From: Rossellomorea sp. BNER
GTDB taxonomy: Bacteria; Bacillota; Bacilli; Bacillales; Bacillaceae_B
Direction: 5' to 3'
DNA length: 64,000 nt
Assembly (NCBI GenBank): GCA_024213275.1
Contig: JANAVG010000001.1
Coordinates: 1-64,000 of the forward strand
A program made the translations under genes and the position numbers. Shown in pieces: positions 42,573 to 51,286 of this stretch (position 1 is its first letter; each line of letters opens with the position of its first letter). The notes beneath the pieces were generated by a model. That model searched no databases. It was not told the DNA's origin and saw only the letters and a program-made list of their open reading frames with translations.

Positions 42573-43034
42573 ATGATTAATGTAGAAGCAAAATTAAATG
42601 AATTAGGGATTGTCATTCCGGAAGCACCTAAACCCGGGGCCGTATATGTTCCAGCTAAAACCGTTGGAAACCTTGTCTATACATCTGGTCAAGATTGCCG
42701 AATCGATGGCAAGCTCCTTTATGAGGGTAAGGTTGGAAGTGATTTAACCGTTGAACAGGGATATGAGGCTGCTAGGCAGACTATGATTAATTGTTTAGCA
42801 GTATTACAGGCAGAACTTGGTGACTTAAGCAGGGTCAAGCAAGTAGTAAAACTACTAGCCTTTGTTAACTCCGCTCCAGGATTCGTTGAACAACCTTATG
42901 TCATTAACGGGGCATCAGAGCTGCTTGAAGAAATTTTTGGAGAAAAAGGACAGCATGCACGCTCGGCCATTGCCGCAAACGAGCTGCCTTTTAACACACC
43001 TGTTGAAATTGAAATGATCGTTGAATTCGAGTAA
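42573..43034 (+). CDS. RidA / YjgF family enamine deaminase
   Basis: This 153-residue RidA-fold protein (VGNLVYTSGQDCRIDGKLLY, QTMINCLAVLQAELGDLSRV, GQHARSAIAANELPFNTPVE, with the conserved Arg) hydrolyses enamine/imine intermediates released by PLP dehydratases to keto acids. That fits the PLP enzyme two genes upstream. It is the last gene of the operon. The ATG is 4 bp after the deacylase stop codon, and a terminator follows. Confidence 0.88.
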   Translation: MINVEAKLNELGIVIPEAPKPGAVYVPAKTVGNLVYTSGQDCRIDGKLLYEGKVGSDLTVEQGYEAARQTMINCLAVLQAELGDLSRVKQVVKLLAFVNSAPGFVEQPYVINGASELLEEIFGEKGQHARSAIAANELPFNTPVEIEMIVEFE

Positions 43035-43037
43035 CGG

Positions 43038-43068
43038 AAAAGAGAGCTGATCAGCTCTCTTTTTTATA
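43038..43068. terminator. terminator between ridA-like gene and iclR
   Basis: AAGAGAGCTGATCAGCTCTC then TTTTTTAT is a perfect stem and T run, serving the plus-strand operon. It is also usable from the minus strand. Confidence 0.88.
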
Positions 43069-43815
43069 TCCCAGTCTCTCAGATATCTGATGGGAAGTAT
43101 CAAGTAGATGGGTCTTATAGTGATGGTGTTCAATCCCCTCTTTAATCCGGTCAATAGGACCTGAGATACTAAACCCAGCGATGATTTTATCCGTATAATC
43201 GTAAATGGGAGCAGAAATACAGTAGATCCCTTCTTCATGCTCCTCGCGATCATAGGCATACCCAAGTTGTCGAATCGATTGAATCTCTTCGAAAAAAGCC
43301 TCTTTCGTAGTAAGAGTGTTCTCCGTAAATTTAGGAAGTCCTACAGTATCAATAATCTCTGATATTTTTTGGTCAGGTAACCCTGATAATAAGATTTTCC
43401 CTACTCCGGTACAGTGAAGCATAGCCCTCTTACCAATTTGAGAGTACATTCGTATTGTGCGTTTACTCTCTACTTTATCAATGTAAACGACCTCATTCCC
43501 ATCTCGAATACAAACATGGACCACTTCGTTTATTTGCTCTGATAACCCCTCAATAAAGGGTCTGGCTATTTTCCTTATATCTAAATGATCAATCATTTTA
43601 GCTGAAACTTGTGCTAGTTTCATACTTAAATAGTATCGTTCATTCTCTTCATCTTGATAAACAAAATCTCGCGAAATCAAGCTATGTAACAATCGATGAA
43701 CCGTACTTTTAGCTAAATTCAATTCTTTTGAGAGAGCCATTACTCCTAAACCATTGGGTTGTTCCCCTAAAATTTCTATAATAGAAAGTGCTCGGTCAAC
43801 AGATTGAACGGTCAT
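43051..43815 (-). CDS. IclR family transcriptional regulator
   Basis: The 254 residues comprise an N-terminal winged HTH (VDRALSIIEILGEQPNGLGV ... KSTVHRLLHSLISRDFV, 5-55) and an IclR ligand-binding domain (MLHCTGVGKILLSGLPDQKI, YDREEHEEGIYCISAPIYDY, GFSISGP). It resembles KdgR-type regulators. It is convergent with the catabolic operon and probably represses it through the palindrome at 36713-36731. Its 3' end overlaps the terminator. The effector is expected to be KDG or the amino sugar acid. Confidence 0.87.
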   Translation of the reverse strand: MTVQSVDRALSIIEILGEQPNGLGVMALSKELNLAKSTVHRLLHSLISRDFVYQDEENERYYLSMKLAQVSAKMIDHLDIRKIARPFIEGLSEQINEVVHVCIRDGNEVVYIDKVESKRTIRMYSQIGKRAMLHCTGVGKILLSGLPDQKISEIIDTVGLPKFTENTLTTKEAFFEEIQSIRQLGYAYDREEHEEGIYCISAPIYDYTDKIIAGFSISGPIDRIKEGIEHHHYKTHLLDTSHQISERLGYKKES

Positions 43816-43865
43816 AAGTTCACACCTCTTCTGATAAAAACGTAATCAATATGTCGGATAATCAT

Positions 43866-44159
43866 TTATATAGTAAAACAGCTTTGCTTCTTCATTATAA
43901 CAATAAAAATGCAAATGATGTATTTCCCAAAATTTAGAGATTGAGTCAAATAGGTGGCTATATCCCCTAAATTTAAAGCCTTCGCTTTATTAATCTCCTC
44001 CATAAGCACCTTCCTAGCATGTGCTTCATCCTGTTTGTTCCTTTCTAACTTTCGATAGTGGCTCTCTATAATAATCAGCAATATACTGTAAATCGTATAA
44101 AGATTTACTAAACATCGCTCATTATAAGAAGATATCATAGCCTCTGTTAAAACCTTCAT
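43866..44159 (-). CDS. small hypothetical protein
   Basis: This 97-residue frame has a hydrophobic segment at 18-33, a charged helix (HYRKLERNKQDEAHARKVLM EEINK) and a hydrophobic tail. GGAGGAAA immediately precedes the ATG, with short spacing. No family was recognised. It may be a real small gene, but conservation is unknown. Confidence 0.4.
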   Translation of the reverse strand: MKVLTEAMISSYNERCLVNLYTIYSILLIIIESHYRKLERNKQDEAHARKVLMEEINKAKALNLGDIATYLTQSLNFGKYIICIFIVIMKKQSCFTI

Positions 44160-44362
44160 TTTCCTCCAATTTTAAAATTTATCTGATTGATACTATTCGA
44201 CAACACGTTTTAACATCCTCTAATAACAAAATGGCTTATCTCGGATTGCTTTTACTTTAATTTGTAAAAAAGTTCCCTATTTTCAAAAAAATAGTTTGTT
44301 TACTTAGTTAATATTGGATAAAATGGAAGTGATTCTACTAATTGAACTAAGGAGTGAAGCAA

Positions 44363-44794
44363 ATGTCTGTAGATGTATATCTTAATTTTAATGGTAATTG
44401 TCGTGAAGCAGTAGAGTTTTACGCTGAGGTGTTTGGAACTGAAAAGCCACAAATTATGACCTTTGGAGAAACACCGCCTAGTCCAGAACATCCACTACCA
44501 GAGGAAGCAAAGGATTTAGTCATGCACACTCGTCTCAATATTAGTGGAAGCAATGTAATGTTTTCTGATGTGTTTCCTGGAATGCGTTTTGTTCAAGGAA
44601 ATAACGTCAGTCTTGCAATCGTCAGTAAGAACCTGGATGAAGTAAAATCCACCTTCCATAAACTAGCAGAGGGCGGCACGATCGGAATGGAGCTTCAGGA
44701 AACTTTTTGGAGCAAATGCTACGGTCATTTGACAGATAAGTTCGGCATTGAATGGCAATTGAACTATGATGATGGGGAAACCAATGTAATGTAA
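44363..44794 (+). CDS. VOC family protein, PhnB-like
   Basis: The 143 residues form two glyoxalase-type beta-alpha-beta modules, as in the PhnB/3-demethylubiquinone methyltransferase-like group (VDVYLNFNGNCREAVEFYAE, VMHTRLNISGSNVMFSD, WSKCYGHLTDKFGIEWQLNY). The ATG at 44363 follows AAGGAG at 8 nt. Function is unknown; relatives include metal-dependent resistance proteins. It ends in a strong terminator. Confidence 0.85.
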   Translation: MSVDVYLNFNGNCREAVEFYAEVFGTEKPQIMTFGETPPSPEHPLPEEAKDLVMHTRLNISGSNVMFSDVFPGMRFVQGNNVSLAIVSKNLDEVKSTFHKLAEGGTIGMELQETFWSKCYGHLTDKFGIEWQLNYDDGETNVM

Positions 44795-44802
44795 GGATAC
44801 AT

Positions 44803-44851
44803 AAAAGGATATGGAACTTTTCCTATAAAGAAAAGTTTCATATCCTTTTTA
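44803..44851 (+). terminator. terminator between VOC gene and convergent membrane gene
   Basis: AAAAGGATATGGAACTTTTC pairs with GAAAAGTTTCATATCCTTTT, followed by T residues. Both convergent genes can use it. Confidence 0.85.
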
Positions 44852-44855
44852 TTCT

Positions 44856-45542
44856 TTATCCAGCTTTTCGATTGTTAAATATTCTCTCCGAAGTCATAAA
44901 AATCCCATAACCATAAATAATCGTCATCGCAATCGAAAACGACAGCATGATGACAATATGTCCACTGTTTTCTCCCAAAAAGAACACAGCAGGCGGCTGG
45001 ATATCTTCATCATACGAACGAACTTGATTATATCCCAAGGTTGATAATAAAAATGAAAGAAAGCTAAGGCCCCCTACCCATAATGAGAAACGATTATAAT
45101 ATTTCTTTACGCTTTCATACTTTAGCTTTGACATCTTATTCCTTGCTCTTAAATAAACAGCCATCATTGTCGAACAGGTCACAAGCCAAATCACGATCAG
45201 TAGGCAGAACCAGAACAAATGCCCCCGGACCAGATATAACGATGGAACATTAAAATGGATCAGCATATAAAACAATGAAAATCTTAAAATATGCTCTTCT
45301 ATTTCTTTGCTATATGGAATCCCTTTTATCCTCATAAAGATAGTGAATACGACAGACAGAACAACAAGGAAAATACATGACCCCAGAAGGATGGCTGTCA
45401 GTGGCTGCGCTACATCTATACTAATAATCCCCAATAACCCGAAAACAATCGGGAGAAAAGCAAAAAGTAAGGCATGAGACAGCTTGAATGGTTCATCCTT
45501 AACTACCGGCTCTTCTTTTCTTTTTCGATTTTTTGCACTCAA
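44856..45542 (-). CDS. six-helix membrane protein, unknown
   Basis: The 228 residues have a basic cytoplasmic N-terminus (MSAKNRKRKEEP) and six predicted helices. The TTG start is chosen because GAGGTGA lies 6 nt before it. It is convergent with the VOC gene and divergent from tnrA, with about 340 bp between. No family was recognised. Confidence 0.65.
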   Translation of the reverse strand: MSAKNRKRKEEPVVKDEPFKLSHALLFAFLPIVFGLLGIISIDVAQPLTAILLGSCIFLVVLSVVFTIFMRIKGIPYSKEIEEHILRFSLFYMLIHFNVPSLYLVRGHLFWFCLLIVIWLVTCSTMMAVYLRARNKMSKLKYESVKKYYNRFSLWVGGLSFLSFLLSTLGYNQVRSYDEDIQPPAVFFLGENSGHIVIMLSFSIAMTIIYGYGIFMTSERIFNNRKAG

Positions 45543-45748
45543 ATGATCTCACCTCTAATTTTTCTAAATAAATTTTAATTTATTTCTTGATGAAAAGCCA
45601 GAAAGTGAAGAAATTATAACTCTCGCTGAAACTGCTTAAGTTCATATTCTACTACTTAAAATCGTTGAATACTCATTTCTAAATCATTAAATGACAAGCT
45701 GTTGGGATTGCTTCCCCCTCTTTTTTCATATGGATTTGATTAAAAGTT

Positions 45749-45800
45749 TGTTAGATAATCTCACATAATTTTTGATATATTCCGAAAATATTTATATAAT
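45749..45800 (+). promoter_or_regulatory. tnrA promoter with TnrA box
   Basis: TGTTAGATAATCTCACA (45749-45765) fits the TGTNA(N7)TNACA consensus exactly. TTGATA (45772-45777) and TATAAT (45795-45800) are 17 bp apart. The box centre lies about 50 bp before the expected transcription start, the position at which TnrA activates. Confidence 0.85.
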
Positions 45801-45885
45801 AATGTAAAATTAACATTCTACGTAATAAAATATGACATTTATAAGGTAAAGGGTTTTTTCATTCAAAGCTAAAAGAGGTGGCGAA

Positions 45886-46200
45886 GTGTCGATTGATAAA
45901 CAATCCTATAAAGATAAAAAAGTCATGACCATCGGAATTATCAGTGAAATAACAGGCTTATCCCAGCGAAAGATCCGCTATTATGAAGAAAGAAAATTAA
46001 TTTTCCCAGAGCGAACAAAGCGTGGCACACGAAAATACTCTTTTTCAGATGTAGAAACATTGATGGAAATTGCCGAACAAATTGAAGACGGCGTCCAAAC
46101 CTTTGAAATTAAAAAAGAAATGGCTAAAAAACAAACGAGAGATGAACGCAACAAAATGATCCGCGGACAGATTAATGCACATTTTAATATTAAAAAATAG
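45886..46200 (+). CDS. tnrA: nitrogen regulator TnrA (MerR family)
   Basis: This regulator switches nitrogen-limitation genes on and off and is itself bound by feedback-inhibited glutamine synthetase. The 104 residues contain the MerR-type winged helix ([40 protein letters not shown]) and the C-terminal glutamine-synthetase-interacting tail [11 protein letters not shown], which separates TnrA from GlnR. The GTG start follows AGAGGTGG. It stands alone, not next to glnA, as expected for tnrA. A TnrA box precedes it, showing autoregulation. Confidence 0.92.
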   Translation: MSIDKQSYKDKKVMTIGIISEITGLSQRKIRYYEERKLIFPERTKRGTRKYSFSDVETLMEIAEQIEDGVQTFEIKKEMAKKQTRDERNKMIRGQINAHFNIKK

Positions 46201-46240
46201 AATAACTGGCGTTTTTAGATAATGCCGCCTGTTATTTTTA
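46200..46240 (+). terminator. tnrA terminator
   Basis: AATAAC-T-GGCG pairs with CGCC-T-GTTATT (one T/T mismatch), followed by TTTTAT, right at the tnrA stop codon. Confidence 0.75.
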
Positions 46241-46490
46241 TGCATAGTGAAAAATGGTAATAGTGATCAAAGATGCGGTACTCCTTTTGGCTGAACGATT
46301 CTAAGTTTCTAAAATTAGTAGATTGAAAGTGCTGGTTTAACAACTAATGGTTTTTCAGAAATCGATGTCAAGCTCCTGATTCTTTTTTTGTGAAGGTTGC
46401 CCTTCATGATGTACTGACCCCTAAATGGCTTTTGCACATTAGAATCAATCATCCTAACATGATTCATAAATTGAGTAACGCTACTAGATT

Positions 46491-47640
46491 TTCACGGCAC
46501 GATTGAGTTCCTTTCTTTCCGCCATTTTTGCTTTTGTGGATATTCACGGCATGATTGAGACTCTTTCTTTCCGCCATTTTTGTATTTGCGGTTTTTCACG
46601 GCACGATTGAGCCCCTTTCTTTCCGTCATTTTTGCTTTTGCGGTTTTTCACGGCACGATTGAGATCCTTACTTACCACCATTTTTGCTTTTGTGGTTTTT
46701 CGCGGCACGATCGAGCTCCTTTCTTTCCGTCATTTTTGCTTTTGCGGATTTTCACGGCACGATTGAACTCTTTTCTTACCACCATTTTTGCTTTTGCGGA
46801 TTTTCACGGTACGACTAAGCTCTTTTCTTTCCGTCATTTCTGTTTTTGCGGTTTTACGCGGCACGATTAAGCTCTTTTCTTTCCGTCATTTTTGCTTTTG
46901 CGGATTTTCACGGCACGATTGAGCTCTTTTCTTTCCGCCATTTTTGCTTTTGTGATTTTTCACGGCACGATTGAGATCCTTTCTTACCGTCATTTTTGCT
47001 TTTGTGGTTTTTTACGGCACGATTGAGTTCCTTTCTTTCCGCCATTTTTGCTTTTGTGGATATTCACGGCACGATTGAGATCCTTTCTTACCGTCATTTT
47101 TCCTTTTGTGGATTTTCACGGCACGATTGAGCTCTTTTCTTTCCGCCATTTTTGCTTTTGAGGTTTTTCACGGCACGATTGAGTTCCTTACTTACCGTCA
47201 TTTCTGTTTTTGCGGTTTTACGCGGCACGATTAAGCTCTTTTCTTTCCGTCATTTTTGCTTTTGCGGATTTTCACGGCACGATTGAGCTCTTTTCTTTCC
47301 GTCATTTTTGCTTTTGTGATTTTTCACGGCACGATTAAGCTCTTTTCTTTCCGTCATTTTTCCTTTTGCTGTTTTTCACGGCACGATTGAGATCCTTTCT
47401 TACCGTCATTTTTGCTTTTGCGGTTTTTCGCGGCACGATTGAGATCTTTTCTTACCGTCATTTTTCCTTTTGTGGATTTTCACGGCACGATTGAGCTCTT
47501 TTCTTTCCGCCATTTTTGCTTTTGAGGTTTTTCACGGCACGATTGAGGTCCTTTCTTTCCTCCATTACGGTTTTCACGGCACCATTGAACTCTATTCTTA
47601 CCGCCATTTTCTCTTTCACGATTTTTCACGGTATCAAAGA
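46491..47640 (+). repeat. 52-bp tandem array 1, about 23 copies
   Basis: The core CACGGCACGATTGAGCTC begins at 46493 and every 52 bp after it through 47533, 21 starts with no length change. A 42-bp unit and one more 52-bp unit follow (47575, 47627). The second half of each unit reads about TTTCCGTCATTTTTGCTTTT then GCGGATTTT. Copies differ by substitutions, and 7-unit blocks (364 bp) are duplicated. There are no unique spacers and no gene. The apparent frames FTARLS... in this array are by-products of the repeat. The stretch 46241-46490 before it shows nothing. Confidence 0.95.
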
Positions 47641-47891
47641 AAACTCCAGCTTAGCAATAGTTAGAACGTTAAAAATAACGGAATTAGGTAATTCACAATA
47701 TATAACAGGACTAAATAATATTTATTTCATTCAAATTACAAACGCTTTCATTTTCTGTCGAATCGACGGATATTATGTTAAAGTTTTATTAGGATATTAA
47801 TTTGCAATTATCTGATTAGGATATTTCCTTAAAATATTTCAAATCGATAAAAAATGCAAACAACCTAGATTAGCAGAAAGTGGGAAATCAT

Positions 47892-49271
47892 ATGCAGGAA
47901 CAAAAATTGGAGAGAGGTCTAAAAAATAGGCACGTACAACTAATCGCTATTGGCGGGGCAATCGGAACGGGCTTATTTCTTGGAGCAGGGAAATCTATTC
48001 ATTTAGCCGGACCATCCATTTTATTTGCTTACATGATTACCGGTGTCATTGCCTTTTTAATCATGCGCGCACTTGGAGAACTATTGCTAACTAATTTGAA
48101 ATATAATTCGTTTGTTGACTTTGTAAAAGATTATGTAGGGAATATGGCAGCGTTTATTACCGGATGGACCTACTGGTTTTGCTGGATTTCCATCGCAATG
48201 GCTGATTTAACCGCCGTTGGTCTTTATACACAGTATTGGTTTCCGGATGTCCCCCAGTGGATGCCAGGATTAATTGCGCTTGTCGTTTTACTAATTATGA
48301 ACCTTGCCACTGTAAAGCTTTTTGGTGAAATGGAATTCTGGTTCGCATTAATTAAAGTCATCGCGATTCTTGCACTCATTGTCATCGGTATTTTCATGAT
48401 TATTAACGGCTTTGCCACTAATTCGGGCGCATCTACTTTTAAGAATCTATGGAGTCATGGCGGGATGTTTCCGAATGGTATAAATGGCTTTATACTCTCA
48501 TTCCAGATGGTTGTGTTTGCGTTTGTTGGCGTGGAACTTGTAGGACTTACTGCAGGTGAAACAGAAGATCCAGAAAAAGTGATTCCGAAAGCCATCAATA
48601 ATATCCCTATTCGGATTATCATTTTTTACATTGGTGCACTTACGGTCATTATGAGTATTTATCCATGGAGCGCCATCAACCCAATGGAAAGTCCATTTGT
48701 CCAAGTCTTCGTGGCGGTTGGTATCGCTGCAGCAGCTGGGATTGTCAATTTTGTCGTGCTGACATCCGCAGCTTCAGCATGTAATAGCGCCATTTTTAGT
48801 ACAAGCCGTATGGTCTATTCACTTGCAAAAGAAAATAATGCACCTGGAGCATTTACTAAACTTACTTCCCGTAAGGTCCCTTCCAATGCATTGTTCTTTT
48901 CAACTGTTGTTATTCTCATTACCGTTGTTTTGAACTATGTCATGCCAGAAGGAGTATTTACGTTGATTACAAGTATTTCAACAGTTTGCTTCATCTATAT
49001 TTGGGGCATTACGGTCATCAGTCATTTGAAATACCGGAAAACAAGACCAGATTTAGCGAAGGTGAGTAAATTTAAAATGCCACTTTATCCATTTTCCAAT
49101 TACTTGATCCTTGCTTTCTTAGCATTCATTCTTGTTGTCCTTGCACTTGCGGAAGATACACGTGTTGCCTTGTTCATCACTCCTGTTTGGTTTATTTTGC
49201 TAATTGCGATTTATAAGTTGCGGAAAACAAAGGAGAATCCTGCAGACCAGGGAGAAATAGTGGAAAATTAA
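47892..49271 (+). CDS. amino acid permease, APC superfamily (CycA/AapA-like)
   Basis: This 459-residue, 12-helix amino acid:proton symporter begins with the family motif LERGLKNRHVQLIAIGGAIGTGLFLG and keeps GVELVGLTAGETEDPEKVIPKAINN. It is closest in feel to the D-serine/D-alanine/glycine transporter CycA and Bacillus AapA/YtnA. The ATG at 47892 is preceded by a weak AGTGGG; a GTG at 47880 is the alternative. It starts 250 bp after the first repeat array. The substrate is not certain. Confidence 0.85.
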   Translation: MQEQKLERGLKNRHVQLIAIGGAIGTGLFLGAGKSIHLAGPSILFAYMITGVIAFLIMRALGELLLTNLKYNSFVDFVKDYVGNMAAFITGWTYWFCWISIAMADLTAVGLYTQYWFPDVPQWMPGLIALVVLLIMNLATVKLFGEMEFWFALIKVIAILALIVIGIFMIINGFATNSGASTFKNLWSHGGMFPNGINGFILSFQMVVFAFVGVELVGLTAGETEDPEKVIPKAINNIPIRIIIFYIGALTVIMSIYPWSAINPMESPFVQVFVAVGIAAAAGIVNFVVLTSAASACNSAIFSTSRMVYSLAKENNAPGAFTKLTSRKVPSNALFFSTVVILITVVLNYVMPEGVFTLITSISTVCFIYIWGITVISHLKYRKTRPDLAKVSKFKMPLYPFSNYLILAFLAFILVVLALAEDTRVALFITPVWFILLIAIYKLRKTKENPADQGEIVEN

Positions 49272-49346
49272 GAGGTAATTCGCTGAAAAAAAACACGCTT
49301 AGAAAACATCATTCATTAATCATAGTTTATAGCAAAGCTGCAAAAT

Positions 49347-49458
49347 GGGGCTGTCCAAAAAGGAGTCCGGAACCACTATGTTGTAGAAGATGTCCCTGAG
49401 GATTTCTTCTACATATTTGAAGTTGTGGTTCCTGACACCTTGGTTTTGGGACAGCCCC
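49347..49458. repeat. palindromic GGCTGTCC element, copy 3
   Basis: A 112-bp hairpin: GGGGCTGTCCAAAAAGGAG at the left and GGTTTTGGGACAGCCCC at the right, with inner GGAACCACTATG and an inner TAGAAGA...TCTTCTA stem. T residues follow. It lies downstream of the permease and probably terminates it. Confidence 0.85.
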
Positions 49459-49508
49459 ATTTTCTTTTGTTCAAAAGTAAAGATCACACCTAGAATAGTG
49501 AAAAAACT

Positions 49509-49582
49509 TTGACATCCAGTCAAAAATGATGTACATTACCAAATGGGCGAACATTTTATATTTAACTTAACTACAATATTCG
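49509..49582 (+). promoter_or_regulatory. guaC promoter with paired PurBoxes
   Basis: TTGACA (49509-49514) and TACATT (49532-49537) are 17 bp apart. Two inverted CGAAnATT half sites follow (CGAACATT at 49548-49555 and AATATTCG at 49575-49582), the pattern bound by PurR in Bacilli, where guaC belongs to the purine regulon. Confidence 0.7.
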
Positions 49583-49597
49583 TGTTTAGGAGTGTGA

Positions 49598-50584
49598 ATG
49601 GTGGAGAATGTGTTTGATTATGAAGATATCCAATTGATTCCGGCAAAATGTGTGGTAAATAGCCGTTCTGAATGTGATACAACGGTGACTTTAGGTGGAC
49701 ATACATTTAAGTTGCCTGTGGTTCCCGCAAATATGCAGACGATTATCGACGAAAAGATTGCCGTTTACTTAGCTGAAAACGGTTACTTCTATGTTATGCA
49801 CCGTTTTGAACCAGAGAAGCGAGTTTCTTTTATCAAAGATATGAAATCACGTGGTTTATTCGCCTCTATCAGTGTTGGAGTCAAAGACGAAGAGTATGGA
49901 TTTGTACAACAATTAGCTGAGGAACAGCTTTCTCCAGAATACATTACGATTGATATCGCACATGGTCATTCTAATGCCGTGATCGAGATGATTCAGCATA
50001 TTAAGAAACACTTACCTGATAGTTTTGTTATTGCAGGAAATGTCGGAACTCCAGAAGCCGTAAGAGAATTAGAACATGCTGGTGCCGATGCAACAAAAGT
50101 GGGCATTGGACCTGGGAAAGTATGTATTACAAAGATTAAAACTGGATTTGGTACAGGTGGTTGGCAATTAGCTGCACTCAGATGGTGTGCAAAGGCCGCT
50201 AGTAAGCCAATTATTGCTGACGGTGGTATTCGGACACATGGTGATGTCGCTAAATCCATTAGATTTGGTGCATCAATGGTTATGATTGGTTCATTATTTG
50301 CTGGCCATGAAGAATCACCAGGCGAAACCATTGAGAAAGATGGTAAGCTCTATAAAGAATACTTTGGTTCCGCTTCGGAATTTCAAAAAGGTGAAAAGAA
50401 AAATGTAGAAGGTAAGAAAATGTTTGTAGAGCATAAAGGTTCGTTAGAAGATACATTGAAAGAAATGGAGCAAGATCTTCAATCCTCGATTTCGTATGCT
50501 GGTGGAACCAAGTTAGAAGCCATCCGCAATGTCGATTATGTTGTTGTTAAAAATTCCATTTTTAACGGTGATAAAGTATATTAA
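49598..50584 (+). CDS. guaC: GMP reductase
   Basis: The product reduces GMP to IMP and ammonia with NADPH and links guanine and adenine pools. The 328 residues form a TIM barrel of the IMPDH/GMPR family, without CBS domains. The catalytic C176 lies in [22 protein letters not shown], and the phosphate loop is [20 protein letters not shown]. The length matches the GuaC2 type of Firmicutes. AGGAG precedes the ATG. Confidence 0.92.
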   Translation: MVENVFDYEDIQLIPAKCVVNSRSECDTTVTLGGHTFKLPVVPANMQTIIDEKIAVYLAENGYFYVMHRFEPEKRVSFIKDMKSRGLFASISVGVKDEEYGFVQQLAEEQLSPEYITIDIAHGHSNAVIEMIQHIKKHLPDSFVIAGNVGTPEAVRELEHAGADATKVGIGPGKVCITKIKTGFGTGGWQLAALRWCAKAASKPIIADGGIRTHGDVAKSIRFGASMVMIGSLFAGHEESPGETIEKDGKLYKEYFGSASEFQKGEKKNVEGKKMFVEHKGSLEDTLKEMEQDLQSSISYAGGTKLEAIRNVDYVVVKNSIFNGDKVY

Positions 50585-50598
50585 TGTTCATAAAGAAT

Positions 50599-50626
50599 GG
50601 CGCATTTCTTACTACAGAAATGCGCC
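50599..50626. terminator. repeat-type hairpin after guaC
   Basis: GGCGCATTTC pairs with GAAATGCGCC around TTACTACA. It is part of the GGGC-type dispersed repeat family and probably ends guaC and the convergent VOC gene. Confidence 0.75.
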
Positions 50627-50706
50627 CTATATTAGCTGTTATCATATTATTGAACTTGAAACGCCTTCACTAACAACGTCCATTTAGCTATGAAAAGAAC
50701 AACTGG

Positions 50707-51150
50707 TCATTCCTCTTTGTTTTGAATTCTGGAATTCAATATCTCCAAATAGTGCGAATTGTACATGATTCCTAGTACATTACCAAATGGATCAGTGACA
50801 GAAGCCGTGATAAACCCTTCCCCACGGTGTTTAAGTGCCTCATACTCTTTCGCTCCCATGGACAGCAGCTTTTCGAGGGTTGCTGTCACATCGTCGACAT
50901 GCCAAAACATCACGGCACCGCCCGGACCGGGAGTCGCACCATCCGGTTCGTAGCGGCGATCGATCAGGCCTAGCTCGTGCTGGTAGTCCCCGAGGCGAAA
51001 CTCAACATAAGCAAGCTGCCCGTCCTCACCCGAACGTTCAAAGTATGGTTCAATGCCCAAAAGCTCGGTGTACCACTTTTTTGCTGCCACAATATCATCC
51101 GCCCAGTAACTAATGGTGGAAAATCCCCGTAATGTCTGTATTTTACTCAT
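50707..51150 (-). CDS. VOC family protein (glyoxalase/bleomycin resistance superfamily)
   Basis: The 147 residues make a two-module VOC domain (FSTISYWADDIVAAKKWYTELL, YVEFRLGDYQHELGLIDRR, VMFWHVDDVTATLEKLLSMG, ASVTDPFGNVLGIMYN) with the metal-site His/Glu positions plausible. TTAGGAGG precedes the ATG. The middle (about 50880-51020) is clearly richer in G+C than the rest of the window, suggesting recent transfer from another lineage. Substrate is unknown. Confidence 0.85.
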   Translation of the reverse strand: MSKIQTLRGFSTISYWADDIVAAKKWYTELLGIEPYFERSGEDGQLAYVEFRLGDYQHELGLIDRRYEPDGATPGPGGAVMFWHVDDVTATLEKLLSMGAKEYEALKHRGEGFITASVTDPFGNVLGIMYNSHYLEILNSRIQNKEE

Positions 51151-51180
51151 ACTCCAATTCCTCCTAAGACAATTATTATC

Positions 51181-51276
51181 AGGGGCTGTTCAAAAAGGTG
51201 TCCGGAACCACTATGCTGGTCAATATATAGAAGATGTCCCTTAGGCTTTCTTCTACATATTGAAGTTGTTTCCATT
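51181..51276. repeat. palindromic GGCTGTCC element, copy 4, right arm lost
   Basis: GGGGCTGTTCAAAAAGGTG then TCCGGAACCACTATGCT matches copy 3 closely, with the inner TAGAAGATGTCCCTT...TTCTTCTACATATTGAAGTTG. After that the match stops at the 3' end of the next VOC gene, so the right arm is missing. Confidence 0.8.
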
Positions 51277-51286
51277 CTATTCTTCA

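Noticed and set aside
46491..47640. CRISPR array
   Set aside because: The full 52-bp period is conserved; there is no short repeat alternating with unique spacers, and no cas gene is nearby. The same holds for 54935-55712.
46580..47664. Protein-coding frames in the repeat array (FTARLSSFLS...)
   Set aside because: The 52-bp period shifts frame every unit, no ribosome site is present, and the peptides simply mirror the repeat.
49272..49600. Purine riboswitch upstream of guaC
   Set aside because: The spacing and sequence fit a promoter with PurBoxes; no aptamer core was seen.
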